Below are positions 26,336 to 35,165 of a stretch of DNA of 64,000 nt, one piece after another. The stretch's first letter is position 1, and the number at the start of each line of letters is the position of its first letter. A program made the translations under genes and the position numbers. The notes below the pieces were generated by a model. It made no database searches and was not told the DNA's origin. It saw nothing but the letters and a program-made list of their open reading frames with translations. Source of the stretch: JALHNI01 sp965229305 (lineage in GTDB: Bacteria > Acidobacteriota > Terriglobia > Bryobacterales > Bryobacteraceae); assembly GCA_965229305.1 (NCBI GenBank), contig CBDDIZ010000042.1, positions 310,001-374,000 on the forward strand, given 5' to 3'.

Positions 26336-26352
26336 TGAGCAATACTCTCCCG

Positions 26353-28800
26353 TCACAACTCAGTTCGGCGCAGCCGAAGTGCATTCGCAATGACGGAGAC
26401 GGAACTGAAGGTCATCGCGGCACTGGCGATCATCGGACTCAACAGAATGCCAAAGAACGGATAGAGTATACCGGCTGCTACTGGCACGCCCAAACAGTTG
26501 TAAATAAAGGCGAAGAACAGGTTCTGTCGAATGTTTTTCATCGTTGCTTCGCTGAGATGCCGCGCCCGGACAATGCCGCGCAGATCACCTTTCAAGAGGG
26601 TGACCCCTGCGCTCTCGATTGCAATATCAATACCTGTACCCATCGCAATTCCGACATCGGCCTGAGCCAGGCCGGGTGCATCATTCACTCCATCGCCCGC
26701 CATCGCCACCTTGTGTCCGCCTGCCTGCAACTCCTTCACGATGCTTGCTTTCCGATCTGGCAGGACTTCCGCATGGACTTCGTCAATGCCAAGCTGGCGG
26801 GCAACGGCCTCAGCCGTCGCTCGGCTATCCCCGGTCAGCATAGCGACTTGAATTCCCGCTTTTCGAAGCGCCACGAGAGCTTCTGAGCCCGTCGGCTTAA
26901 TGGGATCGGCGACGCAAAGCAGCCCCGCCGCTTTGCCGTCGATGGCTACCAGCATTACGGTCTGACCTTCTTTTCTGAGATCGTCCGCACGAACGTCAAG
27001 ATCAGCGTGCGCGACCCCTGACGAATCCAGCAAGGCGGCGTTTCCGATCAGGATTGTTTTGCCGTTCAGCATGCCGCTGATACCTTTTCCCGTGATCGAG
27101 GTGAAGCCTTCCACATTCGATGGCTTTATGCCCTTCTCTTCTGCGCCCCGAAGTATCGCTTGGGCGAGAGGATGCTCACTGCCCCTCTCGAGGCTTGCGG
27201 CAGAGTGGAGGAGTTCCTTCTCGTCCTGGTTTGCCGCAGGGATGACCGCAACCAACTTCGGTTTGCCTTCGGTGAGTGTTCCCGTCTTGTCCACCACCAG
27301 CCGGTCTACTTTTTCAAACGCTTCGAGCGCTTCCGCCTTGCGAATCAGCACACCGGCCTGCGCGCCTCGACCCGTACCGACCATGATCGACATAGGAGTC
27401 GCCAAACCAAGCGCGCACGGACAGGCAATGATGAGGACGGCGACCGCATTGATCAAACCATGCGCCATTCTGGGTTCCGGCCCAAAGAAGCCCCAACCCA
27501 GGAACGTCGCTACGGCGATCAGCAGAACGGCGGGAACGAACCAACTCGAAACCTGATCAGCCAAGCGTTGGATGGGTGCGCGCGTCCGTTGCGCCTCACT
27601 GACCATCCGGACAATCTGCGACAGCATCGTGTCGGACCCGACCCGCTCGGCACGCATCACAAAGCCGCCCGTGCCATTCACGGTTCCACCCGTCACCTTC
27701 GCGCCGGTCTCTTTCTCGACTGGAATCGGTTCGCCAGTGATCATTGATTCGTCAACGGCGCTCTTACCTTCAAGCACAATTCCATCAACCGGAACTTTCT
27801 CGCCCGGACGTACGCGGAGGCGGTCGCCAATCGATACGTTTTCAAGCGAAACATCTTCCTCACTGCCTCCATCGCGCAGCAATCGCGCCGTCTTTGGCGC
27901 CATCCCGAGCAGACCTTTGATAGCGCTCGATGTCTGGCTGCGCGCCCGTAATTCCAGAACTTGACCGAGTAGCACTAGGGTGACAATCACCGCCGCGGGT
28001 TCGAAGTAAACGGGCACGACACCGTGGGAATGGAACGATTCGGGTATCGCCGAGGGAAATAGGAGTGCGATCAGGCTGTAGCCGAAAGCAGCTCCTGTAC
28101 CGATCGCAATCAAGGTGAACATGTTTAGACTGCGGTTCCGGATCGACATCCATCCGCGCTCGAAGAATGGCCAACCTGCCCAGACTACGACCGGGGCGGC
28201 CGTCGCGAACTGTATCCAGGACACGGCGGTTGCGCCAAGCAATTTTTGCAATGGCATGGACGGAAAGAATTCGGAAACCATCAAAGCCAAAAGTGGCGCT
28301 GTAAGGGCCAGACTTGCCCAGAAGCGGCGCGTCATATCGATGAGTTCGTGATTGACCTCCTCAGCGGTGATCTCTCTCGGTTCGAGCGCCATACCGCAAA
28401 TCGGGCAGGCTCCAGGTTCACTACGCACGATCTCTGGGTGCATCGGGCACGTATACTCGGTGCGGGTCTGAGGAGGGGTGTACATCGCCGGCTCCAGAGC
28501 CATTCCACACTTTGGGCAACTGCCCGGCCCAAGCTGGTGAACTTCTGGGTCCATGGGACAGATGTATTCGACCTGGTCCGAACCGGGAGTCAATGGTTTG
28601 GATGCATTTGCGTCGCCCAAGAATTTCGTCGGTTCCGCCTTAAAACTTTCTAGGCAGGAGGGATTGCAGAAATAGTACGTCTTGCCGTCATGCTGATGAG
28701 ATCCGGCAGCGGAAGCCGGATCGACAGTCATGCCGCAAACGGGATCAATCTGTTCAGGCTCCGCGCCCGATGTCGCGACTGGTAAATTCTCAACTTGCAT
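26353..28800 (-). CDS. copA: Copper-exporting P1B-type ATPase with YHS and two HMBD domains
   Basis: An 815-residue Cu+ pump. The N-terminus carries three metal-binding units: YHS (DPVCGMTVDP ... YYFCNPSC, about 19-62) and two HMBDs (YICPMDPEV ... CPKCGM, 78-104; YTCPMHPEI ... CPICGM, 115-142). HMA domains are absent. The ATPase core has the CPC ion site (ACPCALGLATP), DKTGTLTEGKP, SEHPLA and GDGVNDAPG, and the last helix has the MTFSS of Cu+ pumps. AGGAAG precedes ATG 28,800. It follows csoR and a YHS mini-gene, so it is the first large gene of the island transcript. The symbol also fits the unrelated oxidase copA at 11,820. Confidence 0.95.
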   Translation of the reverse strand: MQVENLPVATSGAEPEQIDPVCGMTVDPASAAGSHQHDGKTYYFCNPSCLESFKAEPTKFLGDANASKPLTPGSDQVEYICPMDPEVHQLGPGSCPKCGMALEPAMYTPPQTRTEYTCPMHPEIVRSEPGACPICGMALEPREITAEEVNHELIDMTRRFWASLALTAPLLALMVSEFFPSMPLQKLLGATAVSWIQFATAAPVVVWAGWPFFERGWMSIRNRSLNMFTLIAIGTGAAFGYSLIALLFPSAIPESFHSHGVVPVYFEPAAVIVTLVLLGQVLELRARSQTSSAIKGLLGMAPKTARLLRDGGSEEDVSLENVSIGDRLRVRPGEKVPVDGIVLEGKSAVDESMITGEPIPVEKETGAKVTGGTVNGTGGFVMRAERVGSDTMLSQIVRMVSEAQRTRAPIQRLADQVSSWFVPAVLLIAVATFLGWGFFGPEPRMAHGLINAVAVLIIACPCALGLATPMSIMVGTGRGAQAGVLIRKAEALEAFEKVDRLVVDKTGTLTEGKPKLVAVIPAANQDEKELLHSAASLERGSEHPLAQAILRGAEEKGIKPSNVEGFTSITGKGISGMLNGKTILIGNAALLDSSGVAHADLDVRADDLRKEGQTVMLVAIDGKAAGLLCVADPIKPTGSEALVALRKAGIQVAMLTGDSRATAEAVARQLGIDEVHAEVLPDRKASIVKELQAGGHKVAMAGDGVNDAPGLAQADVGIAMGTGIDIAIESAGVTLLKGDLRGIVRARHLSEATMKNIRQNLFFAFIYNCLGVPVAAGILYPFFGILLSPMIASAAMTFSSVSVIANALRLRRTEL

Positions 28801-28860
28801 GAACGCTTCCTGATCTGGTGGCCACGTCTTCAAGTGTTGAAGGCGTGACCATCGGTTTAC

Positions 28861-29019
28861 TTACTTTCCAGCGTATTGAGCCGGATTAGCGTCAAATTTC
28901 TGTTTGCAACCGGGAGAGCAGAAGTAGTAGGTTTTGCCCTGATACTCGCTCTTGCCAGCCGCCTTGTTCGGATCCACTTTCATATTGCAGATGGGATCGA
29001 TTTCCATGTTGTTGTTCAT
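28861..29019 (-). CDS. YHS mini-protein
   Basis: A 52-residue protein made of a single YHS domain: EIDPICNMKVDP, then YQGKTYYFCSPGCKQKF. It has both Cys positions of a classic YHS site and no signal peptide, so it should be cytoplasmic, unlike the protein from 4,160. An AGGAG touches the first ATG (29,019); a second ATG at 29,007 has a longer spacing and may be the real start. Lying between csoR and the ATPase gene, it could deliver Cu+ to the pump, a role inferred from position. Confidence 0.85.
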   Translation of the reverse strand: MNNNMEIDPICNMKVDPNKAAGKSEYQGKTYYFCSPGCKQKFDANPAQYAGK

Positions 29020-29038
29020 CTCCTATGGGAATTGGGGA

Positions 29039-29389
29039 TCATCGCGAATGCTTATAGATCAGGTCGAGCAACTCGTCGTACATCGCTCGCGCCTCCTCTG
29101 GAGTGCCTTTTGAGATCGCTTGGGAAGCGCAATGGGTGAGGTGATTGCGCATGAGCGCCCGGCCTACAGTCCGGAGCGCCTCTTGAACTGCTGAAATCTG
29201 AATCATAATGTCGGCGCAATACCGGTCGCCGTCAACCATCCTTTGAATTCCGCGTACCTGACCTTCGATGCGGCGTAAACGTTTCAGATTTGACGCCTTG
29301 ATCTGCGGATCTACGCCAAGAGCCTTTCGCCCAGTGACCTCATTCGTGCCGCAGCCGCAAGCCGCCACGTCGTCCGTTGTCTCAATCAT
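29039..29389 (-). CDS. csoR: CsoR-family copper-sensing repressor
   Basis: A 116-residue all-helical DUF156 protein. The Cu+ ligand triad is present with the right spacing: Cys58 (RYCADIM), His83 and Cys87 (NHLTHC), that is 25 and 4 residues apart as in known CsoR proteins. The DNA-contacting start has NLKRLRRIEGQVRGIQRMV. An N-terminal extension has ACGCG. Family members leave their operator when Cu+ binds. The gene heads the island and its own promoter carries two matching operators, so it is autoregulated and probably controls the genes after it. Confidence 0.93.
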   Translation of the reverse strand: MIETTDDVAACGCGTNEVTGRKALGVDPQIKASNLKRLRRIEGQVRGIQRMVDGDRYCADIMIQISAVQEALRTVGRALMRNHLTHCASQAISKGTPEEARAMYDELLDLIYKHSR

Positions 29390-29396
29390 TCGGTCG

Positions 29397-29441
29397 GATA
29401 CCCCTACCTGGTATCTTAATACCCCCTATGGGTATTGTCAA
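29397..29441 (-). promoter_or_regulatory. CsoR-type promoter with two operators
   Basis: On the minus strand a -35 TTGACA (29,436-29,441) and a -10 TAAGAT (29,413-29,418) are 17 bp apart. The first inverted repeat, AATACCC-N5-GGGTATT (29,418-29,436), fills the spacer. The second, GATACC-N7-GGTATC (29,397-29,415), covers the -10 and the start site. A repressor bound here would block the polymerase, and csoR begins at 29,389. Confidence 0.85.
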
Positions 29442-29671
29442 GACAAGGATCTTTTGGCTGTGTATAGGACTCGCGCCACCCTTCGGTGAGTGTAGAGTGG
29501 GACTATCAAGTCGCAGAACAGTAGCGGAACCTTCTGCGTAAGAACGGCGGCTTGGATTTCGGCGAGATTCCAGGGCGGAGCCAACGCAACAACCGAATAA
29601 AGCGGGCAAGCCAAGTCGAACCGATGAATCGCCCACTCGTCGAGAATTCCATAGCGGGGGAGTGCCCTCAT
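29438..29671 (-). CDS. Possible small hypothetical protein
   Basis: A 77-codon frame between the ribbon-helix-helix gene and the CsoR promoter. Its translation has an ordinary composition (RYGILDEWAIHRFDLACPLY, then VPLLFCDLIVPLYTHRR) and AAGAG lies near the ATG. I recognise no family. Its end overlaps the CsoR -35 box by four bases. Without homologues it stays doubtful. Confidence 0.3.
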   Translation of the reverse strand: MRALPRYGILDEWAIHRFDLACPLYSVVALAPPWNLAEIQAAVLTQKVPLLFCDLIVPLYTHRRVARVLYTAKRSLS

Positions 29672-29703
29672 GACTCTTCGAGATGGAATTGCGGATGCGC
29701 AAA

Positions 29704-30093
29704 CTAACGCAAAGTTATCGAACCCTTCTTCGCGAGCCAATATGCAAGTCCTGTATTCACGAGAATGTTCATTGAAGATCCTCGGTCGTCCGCAATTTTC
29801 TTAAGCTTCTTGTGGAGTGGACGCGGCAATGAGATTGTTGTGTCGCGAACCATCTTCTCATCGACACTGACCAGGGCTACGGTCGCAAGATCAACCGATT
29901 CGAGAGCCTCTAGCGCCATCACTGTCAAGTCACCCCGATAGCGGATCAGTGAGCGGAGCGCCTCGTTGACTCCCTCGTTCAGCCGGATGGCCAACTTGAT
30001 AATGGGCTCTGGCGCGGACGTGGACGTTTTCTTCGCTTTCTTGATGGGAGTCGATTGGTCCAAACGGACGACGGGTTTCGAGGGATCGGGCAT
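29704..30093 (-). CDS. Ribbon-helix-helix DNA-binding protein
   Basis: A 129-residue protein. The C-terminal third has the ribbon-helix-helix pattern (DTTISLPRPLHKKLKKIADD, then SSMNILVNTGLAYWLAK). The N-terminal two thirds (KLAIRLNEGVNEALRSLIRY) look like a second helical module of similar kind, so a tandem arrangement is possible. It follows the trb operon by about 100 bases on the same strand. It is a candidate for binding the repeated palindromes of the transfer region, but nothing in the sequence proves that. Confidence 0.7.
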   Translation of the reverse strand: MPDPSKPVVRLDQSTPIKKAKKTSTSAPEPIIKLAIRLNEGVNEALRSLIRYRGDLTVMALEALESVDLATVALVSVDEKMVRDTTISLPRPLHKKLKKIADDRGSSMNILVNTGLAYWLAKKGSITLR

Positions 30094-30191
30094 TTCCGTG
30101 GCGTGATTTCTTGAAAGGTTGTACAGGGATTACGGTACCACCTAACTCGCCTCCGGTTCCAGCCGTGCCGATCGCGCCGGCCGAACGCCGT

Positions 30192-31544
30192 TCAGTTCGT
30201 AATCGGTCGATAAGCCCCTTCGAAAAGGATGTCGCGGTTCACCCGAACATTGAACCGGTAGCCGATGGGCACTTTAATGGTGGGCTGCACGTTCAGATTT
30301 CGTCTCGTCACATCCGCGCCGAGCTGTGACAGCTCCCGGCCAACGGCACTCCCGGTCACTTCGCTTGCGGACGGATATCCAAGAAGTCCGCCGCGCCGGC
30401 TTTGGGAGAGCTGGAACGAAGCGCTGAAAAGGCTTGTGAGTAACCCGAAGCCAAGCAGCCTCTTGTAGTGGTTGTCGACGTCGTAGCGCAGTCCCGTATA
30501 GCCTTTGGCATCTTGGCCAGCCATTCCTTCGAGGTTGATGGACGACGCATCGGGAAAGATGATCCGGCCCCAGGCAACTTGCATTCCGTTCTGACCGTAG
30601 GACACGCGAGAATCATATGACCCAACCAGGCGTGCTCCCTGCGGAATGAGCAGGTACCGGCCAGTGGCCGTGTCATAGACGTTTTCACGTACCAGGGCCT
30701 TGATCTCGCCGGGGAGGTCGGAATTCAGCGCTTGTTCGAGAATGGCAGGAATGTCCCAACCGGCCTTGAGTTCAAAGCGACTGATTGGCGCGGTCCTCGT
30801 CGATTCAAGATAGTTGCTCTTCTCCGGCTTCCGAGAGGCAGCCAGGAAGGCCTCTTTGCGGTCTTGCATGTTCTGGGGTTCGTAGCCTTCACTGGCTCCC
30901 TCGCTTGATCCGATCGAAACCCTTGGGATGTTGGAGGAGGATCTCGTCTGACCGGGTGGGCCTTGCATGGCTTGCAGCAGGTTAGTCATCTGAGAAATGT
31001 CGCCGGCCGCGGTGGGAAGTGTTCCTCTCCCTGGCGCGCCGTTTCCCGCGCCTCCGAATCCATCGCGCGAGGTCGTAGACGAGTTCAGCGCTTCCTGTTC
31101 CCGTTCATAGGCGGCCATCAGCCGCTTTTCCGCAAGGGTGGGTTCTCGATACTGTGGGACGTTGACTGTCTGAGACGTGGCGCTTGAGGGATAGTACACC
31201 TGCGGAGGCACCGCACCCTTCGGTGAGACCAATTGATTCGTCTCCGGAACGGTAGTATCCAAGACTAGTGAACTTGCGGCCACACCAGGTCGGTTGGGCA
31301 CCTGGGCGGCGACGATTCTGCCAGCGTCGGTCGCCGCCGTGATTCCTCGCGACTCGTCAGGTTGGAAGCCGACTTGAAACTGTTTCTGTCCCCGTGTATA
31401 GACTCCGTAGCCTATCAGGGCGACGACCACGAACACCACGAGCAACGCCACCATCCCCGCTCGTTTGCTGAGTCTAACCGGCGAGGGCGGTTCGGGGCTT
31501 ACTTCAAGGCCGGATGGAGAATCGATATCCTTCACGGGATTCAT
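30192..31544 (-). CDS. trbI: TrbI / VirB10-family T4SS core protein
   Basis: A 450-residue protein with a short cytoplasmic start, one membrane helix (MVALLVVFVVVALIGYGVY), a Pro-rich linker and the VirB10/TrbI C-terminal beta-barrel. Landmarks are RYLLIPQGARLVGSYDSRV, IIFPDASSINLEGMAGQD and the end FNVRVNRDILFEGAY. VirB10 spans both membranes and forms the core of the mating channel. Its ATG overlaps the trbG stop. It is the last recognised gene of the trb operon. Confidence 0.93.
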   Translation of the reverse strand: MNPVKDIDSPSGLEVSPEPPSPVRLSKRAGMVALLVVFVVVALIGYGVYTRGQKQFQVGFQPDESRGITAATDAGRIVAAQVPNRPGVAASSLVLDTTVPETNQLVSPKGAVPPQVYYPSSATSQTVNVPQYREPTLAEKRLMAAYEREQEALNSSTTSRDGFGGAGNGAPGRGTLPTAAGDISQMTNLLQAMQGPPGQTRSSSNIPRVSIGSSEGASEGYEPQNMQDRKEAFLAASRKPEKSNYLESTRTAPISRFELKAGWDIPAILEQALNSDLPGEIKALVRENVYDTATGRYLLIPQGARLVGSYDSRVSYGQNGMQVAWGRIIFPDASSINLEGMAGQDAKGYTGLRYDVDNHYKRLLGFGLLTSLFSASFQLSQSRRGGLLGYPSASEVTGSAVGRELSQLGADVTRRNLNVQPTIKVPIGYRFNVRVNRDILFEGAYRPITN

Positions 31545-32647
31545 TTCTGTCCTCCTTGCTTCGCGGCGGCAGGCGCGTACGGATCACCTTTAGTCTTGAG
31601 CTTGCCGCGATAAGTGCCGCGAATGATCTCAGTTCGTTGGGCCTTCTTGCCGACTCCGAGAATCAGCGCGCCTCGCTCAAAAAGGCGATCAACGATGTAC
31701 ATGTCGCCCTTCACCCGGTAGTTCACCATCTCGGGGCCATCCGGTCCAACTACCACCAACACTGGAGCTTCGCGGGAAGCAGCATCCGGTGTCATCTGGA
31801 TGAAGGTTTTCTTGCCATCATCGACGACCCGTACCGGGCGGATATGAAGATCGACGCTTTCGATCCGGTAGTCGAAGTACAGATTCTCCAGAGAATCGAC
31901 TGGAGATAATTGCGCGGCCTCACGCTCCACTTTCCGTCTTTGCTCCTCCCCGGCGAGGTGGATTTGCCATTTCTTGGCCTCATCTTCCGGATACGCGAAG
32001 GCCACTCTCGCTAGGTATTCCTCTGGCTTCGAGATGAGACGCAGATAGTACGCTCGTCGATCTGTCGTCAACAAGAGGTTCGTATCGAGACCGGCCTGCT
32101 TCGGCTTCAGTACGATCATTGGCGTTAACCCGTCACCCTGCCCAGTTCCCGCAGGCGCGATGATCCAGCGAACGGCGTCCCCGATGTGCGGCTCTCCAAT
32201 CAACCTCTCGCCGGACTCCAACTCAACAACGCACACCCGAAGTGGTGCGCAGACGATGGTGGGCAAGCCAGCACCATACGTGTAGAGCACCCGGCCGTCT
32301 TTGCCCGGTGCAGGCGTGTGCTTCTCACTCATCCATGCCTGGCCAACCGCCAATGCCTCTTTCGCGTTAGAGGGAAGCACCACGTCCTTGGCGGGATTGA
32401 AGTCCTTCGGCAAATCAATCACCGGACTTTGGCCCGTTACAGTTGCGACCGGCGCGGGACCGGGTTGCGGCTGGGCAGCATTCCCGTCAAGACTTTGGAT
32501 CAACTTGTCGAATGGATACTTAGCCGGTAAAGGTACACCGTCAGGAGAGTTCGTCTTAACGGGCGGCGGCGTTCGCTTCACCTCCACTGGCTTGGGCTGC
32601 CCTAACAGAGCGGCAACGGCGATTAGGCTAATTAGAATGCTTTTCAT
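31541..32647 (-). CDS. trbG: TrbG / VirB9-family T4SS protein
   Basis: A 368-residue periplasmic protein with a signal peptide (MKSILISLIAVAALLG) and a Pro-rich linker. It then has the VirB9 N-terminal strand set (ICAPLRVCVVELESGERL) and the C-terminal part (LYFDYRIESVDLHIRPVRV, VLVVVGPDGPEMVNYRVKG). VirB9 joins VirB7 and VirB10 in the outer-membrane core complex. GGAGGACTT precedes ATG 32,647; the frame is open for another 60 codons upstream but would run into trbF. Confidence 0.92.
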   Translation of the reverse strand: MKSILISLIAVAALLGQPKPVEVKRTPPPVKTNSPDGVPLPAKYPFDKLIQSLDGNAAQPQPGPAPVATVTGQSPVIDLPKDFNPAKDVVLPSNAKEALAVGQAWMSEKHTPAPGKDGRVLYTYGAGLPTIVCAPLRVCVVELESGERLIGEPHIGDAVRWIIAPAGTGQGDGLTPMIVLKPKQAGLDTNLLLTTDRRAYYLRLISKPEEYLARVAFAYPEDEAKKWQIHLAGEEQRRKVEREAAQLSPVDSLENLYFDYRIESVDLHIRPVRVVDDGKKTFIQMTPDAASREAPVLVVVGPDGPEMVNYRVKGDMYIVDRLFERGALILGVGKKAQRTEIIRGTYRGKLKTKGDPYAPAAAKQGGQK

Positions 32648-32664
32648 AAGTCCTCCGTTTTGCG

Positions 32665-33342
32665 CTACAACACTCGCGACCAACTGACGTTCGTCACGTA
32701 GATTCCAAGAGGATTGAGCCGGATCAGCCGTTCGTCGCTGGGTGGATTCACTGCAATCGTGAATGCGCCCTTCCAGCGTTCCTCGCTCTCCACTTGGCCA
32801 GACAAGCCGCGAATGGTTTCGGTCCATTCCACCTGATACGTCTTTTCACTCGTCGCGAACGCGGCTTTGACATCGACATCGACAGTTCGAGTCTGCGCGC
32901 GCTCATGGGGCGGGGCCAACCGATAAAAATCACCCACCTCAACTTGAGCCGGACTTCCGCTGGCGATCATGGTGTACACGCGATCAATTGCTTTTCGTTG
33001 CGAGACGCCGTCGATTGTCACTGTCCGCAGGTCGCTGACCCAATGGAATAGCGCCGCCCGTTTGAGCTTGTCGTCCGCGGCGGTGGTTTGGTCCGCCGGG
33101 CCAGAGGCGACCATGCGGCCGAGATTGTCGATCGCGACAACGTAAGGAACCACTTTGGTCTTCAGGGCCAGCGCGATCAGCCCGCCAGTTTCGAGCAATG
33201 CGATGAGCAAGGCGACGAATGCTGCCCGCCGCCAATTGTTGGCCCGCGAGATTAGACTTCCGTACCGTTCGTCCCACTCCTTGCGGGCGTCAAGATAAGG
33301 GCTGTTCTTCGACGGCGTTTGGCCTTGCAAGATTTGATTCAT
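32665..33342 (-). CDS. trbF: TrbF / VirB8-family T4SS protein
   Basis: A 225-residue inner-membrane protein: short cytoplasmic start with WDERYGSLISRANNWR, one helix (FVALLIALLETGGLIALAL) and the NTF2-like periplasmic domain of VirB8/TrbF (VPYVVAIDNLGRMV, QVEWTETIRGL, GIYVTNVSWSRVL). VirB8 nucleates the inner-membrane part of the transfer apparatus. It lies three bases after trbL and 17 before trbG. Confidence 0.92.
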   Translation of the reverse strand: MNQILQGQTPSKNSPYLDARKEWDERYGSLISRANNWRRAAFVALLIALLETGGLIALALKTKVVPYVVAIDNLGRMVASGPADQTTAADDKLKRAALFHWVSDLRTVTIDGVSQRKAIDRVYTMIASGSPAQVEVGDFYRLAPPHERAQTRTVDVDVKAAFATSEKTYQVEWTETIRGLSGQVESEERWKGAFTIAVNPPSDERLIRLNPLGIYVTNVSWSRVL

Positions 33343-33345
33343 GGG

Positions 33346-34794
33346 CTACTCCGAATCTCCTGAGGTGTTCAAGGGCGGTGGCGCAACATGTGGCGCGTGG
33401 TCCGAGGGCACCGCTCCCTGTGTCGCGCGGACGAAAGCTGTACTTGTCGCCAAGCCTCGTGAGAGCTTCTTGCCGCTATCCGCAAGTTGTGACGCTCGGC
33501 TAGAGGGCGGAGGGAGAGGAGCATTCGGATCTGCCGGTTTCTCCGGCGGTGGCGGCGTCGAGCTACTGCGCTCCGCGTTCGCTTGAGCGCCCTTCGGTCT
33601 CTCCCCCTCGCCGCCGCCGTTTGATCCGTTCGCTGCTGATCTCGACGGTGGGGCTACCTGCCCGCCAGTGTTACCAGCAGAAGGCGTTCCGCCATTTCCG
33701 CCTCCAGAAGGCTTCGGGGCAGCGCCGCCTGATCCCGCACCGCTTCCCCCACCATTGCTTCCTGACGACGCAGCGCCGCTGGCCCCCATCCCCGCAGCTT
33801 GACCTGCCGACATGCCGCCTTTTGCGGCAAGCATTTTGGCCCCAAGAGCGACGCCGCCGGCAACCGCCGTACCTGCCAGCAAAGCTCCTTGTGCCAACGC
33901 GCCCGCCGTCCCAACGGCATCGCCCCCCGTAAAAGCAGGCGCGCCTCCAAGAATGCCTGCCGTGAATTTCGGAGCGTTCCAGCAAATCATCAGGAGCAGA
34001 ACTGAGGAGGCTGCAATGTCCAAAGCGTCAACTGCGGGCTCCGGGCCAGAGGGAACCGCCGTTGCCGCCGCAACCCATCCATCGGTGAGCGACAAACCGG
34101 CACCCATGAGGAGGTAGAGGACCATGATCTTGACGCCGGTTGAAACGGCGAGGGATATGTAGCGTTCCACATACGGAGCGGTCCAGCGAGATCCTCCAAA
34201 CCCTAGAAAAATGAAGCCAGCCCCGACAACCAGGTAGCTTTCGACGAGAGTGACGACGAGTTGGACAGTGAGGCCGAGGAAAGCCAGAAAGGCCAGCAGC
34301 GCGGCGAAGACAAGAGCCAAAGCCGTACCGAAGTTCCCCATCCATCCGGAATCGGCTGCGCCGCTCAACAGGTTACCGGTGATGTTGAGCCCGCGCACGA
34401 GGACATCCGTGGGAGCCAAAGAAGGCAAACCCGAAGCATTCTGCCCAATGATTTGAAAACTATTGATGATGCGCGGAATCCAGTCTGCGCCAAAGCTCAG
34501 GAGGGCGAAGAACGCACCGATGAACATCATCTTGCGAATCAGCGCCGCCGTCCAACCCTGTAGGTCTGTCTTTTCGAGCACGAGGATGGCAGCAGTCCAG
34601 GCGAATTCGATTAACGCCAGGATTCCGAAGAGACGATTCGCGTAGCCGGCCGCCGTGGTCAGCCAGGAAATACGAACCGCCCGATACTGATCCAGCATTG
34701 CGCTCGGAGATGTTTGCGCGAGAGCGGTATCGCTCAACAGGCAAAATGCGAGGCAGAGGATAGCCGACCCTCGAAGAATATGGCGGATTGTCAT
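33346..34794 (-). CDS. trbL: TrbL / VirB6-family T4SS membrane protein
   Basis: A 482-residue polytopic protein. After a signal-like start come the TrbL landmarks: FGILALIEFAWTAAILVL, FALLSFGADWIPRIINSF, an FIFLGFGGSRWTAPYVERY segment and four or more membrane helices. The last 170 residues are a low-complexity Ala/Gly/Ser/Pro tail, typical of TrbL. It forms part of the inner-membrane channel. AAGGAGGAG precedes the ATG. Confidence 0.92.
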   Translation of the reverse strand: MTIRHILRGSAILCLAFCLLSDTALAQTSPSAMLDQYRAVRISWLTTAAGYANRLFGILALIEFAWTAAILVLEKTDLQGWTAALIRKMMFIGAFFALLSFGADWIPRIINSFQIIGQNASGLPSLAPTDVLVRGLNITGNLLSGAADSGWMGNFGTALALVFAALLAFLAFLGLTVQLVVTLVESYLVVGAGFIFLGFGGSRWTAPYVERYISLAVSTGVKIMVLYLLMGAGLSLTDGWVAAATAVPSGPEPAVDALDIAASSVLLLMICWNAPKFTAGILGGAPAFTGGDAVGTAGALAQGALLAGTAVAGGVALGAKMLAAKGGMSAGQAAGMGASGAASSGSNGGGSGAGSGGAAPKPSGGGNGGTPSAGNTGGQVAPPSRSAANGSNGGGEGERPKGAQANAERSSSTPPPPEKPADPNAPLPPPSSRASQLADSGKKLSRGLATSTAFVRATQGAVPSDHAPHVAPPPLNTSGDSE

Positions 34795-34837
34795 CGCTCC
34801 TCCTTTCAGAGCGCGACAACCGCTTCAAGGTGTCACG

Positions 34838-35158
34838 CTACTTTACTGCTTCGAAACCTCGTCCATCGCCTTTCCGCTCCCGGAAGTTGAAGGCGCTGGC
34901 TACGCTAGCAGCAGCGCAGACTTTGCCCTCGGTCGAGTCGGCCCAGTTCGCCGCCGCCTTCTCCCGAACGGGCTGGCAAAGTTGCTTCACTTCGACGGCG
35001 AGTTCCTTGTGCTGCCGGAACCAGGCCTCTACGGCTTGCGGCGATGCGGTCCGTAGATCGCCGGCGCCGGCCGCCTCCACTTTGGCCACGATGGCGCTCA
35101 AAGGTTCCTTTGCGCAGCCAACCAGAATTAGAACGATTGCAAGTGTCCATATCCGCAT
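34838..35158 (-). CDS. Small conjugation lipoprotein (TrbK-position)
   Basis: A 106-residue lipoprotein: short signal with lipobox LILVGCAKE, then a helical body (SPQAVEAWFRQHKELAVEVKQL and a second Cys pair). The position between trbJ and trbL equals that of trbK, the entry-exclusion lipoprotein of IncP plasmids, and a TrbK/EexN-like role is likely though the sequence is diverged. Its C-terminus (FNFRERKGDGRGFEAVK) resembles the end of TrbJ (FRFNRRTGDGRGFQAVQ). It starts seven bases after trbJ. Confidence 0.75.
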   Translation of the reverse strand: MRIWTLAIVLILVGCAKEPLSAIVAKVEAAGAGDLRTASPQAVEAWFRQHKELAVEVKQLCQPVREKAAANWADSTEGKVCAAASVASAFNFRERKGDGRGFEAVK

Positions 35159-35165
35159 TCCTCCA

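Noticed and set aside
29382..29702. A 106-codon minus-strand frame over the CsoR promoter
   Set aside because: It crosses the promoter and both operators and has an odd Arg/Ser-rich composition; the frame at 29,438 is more protein-like.
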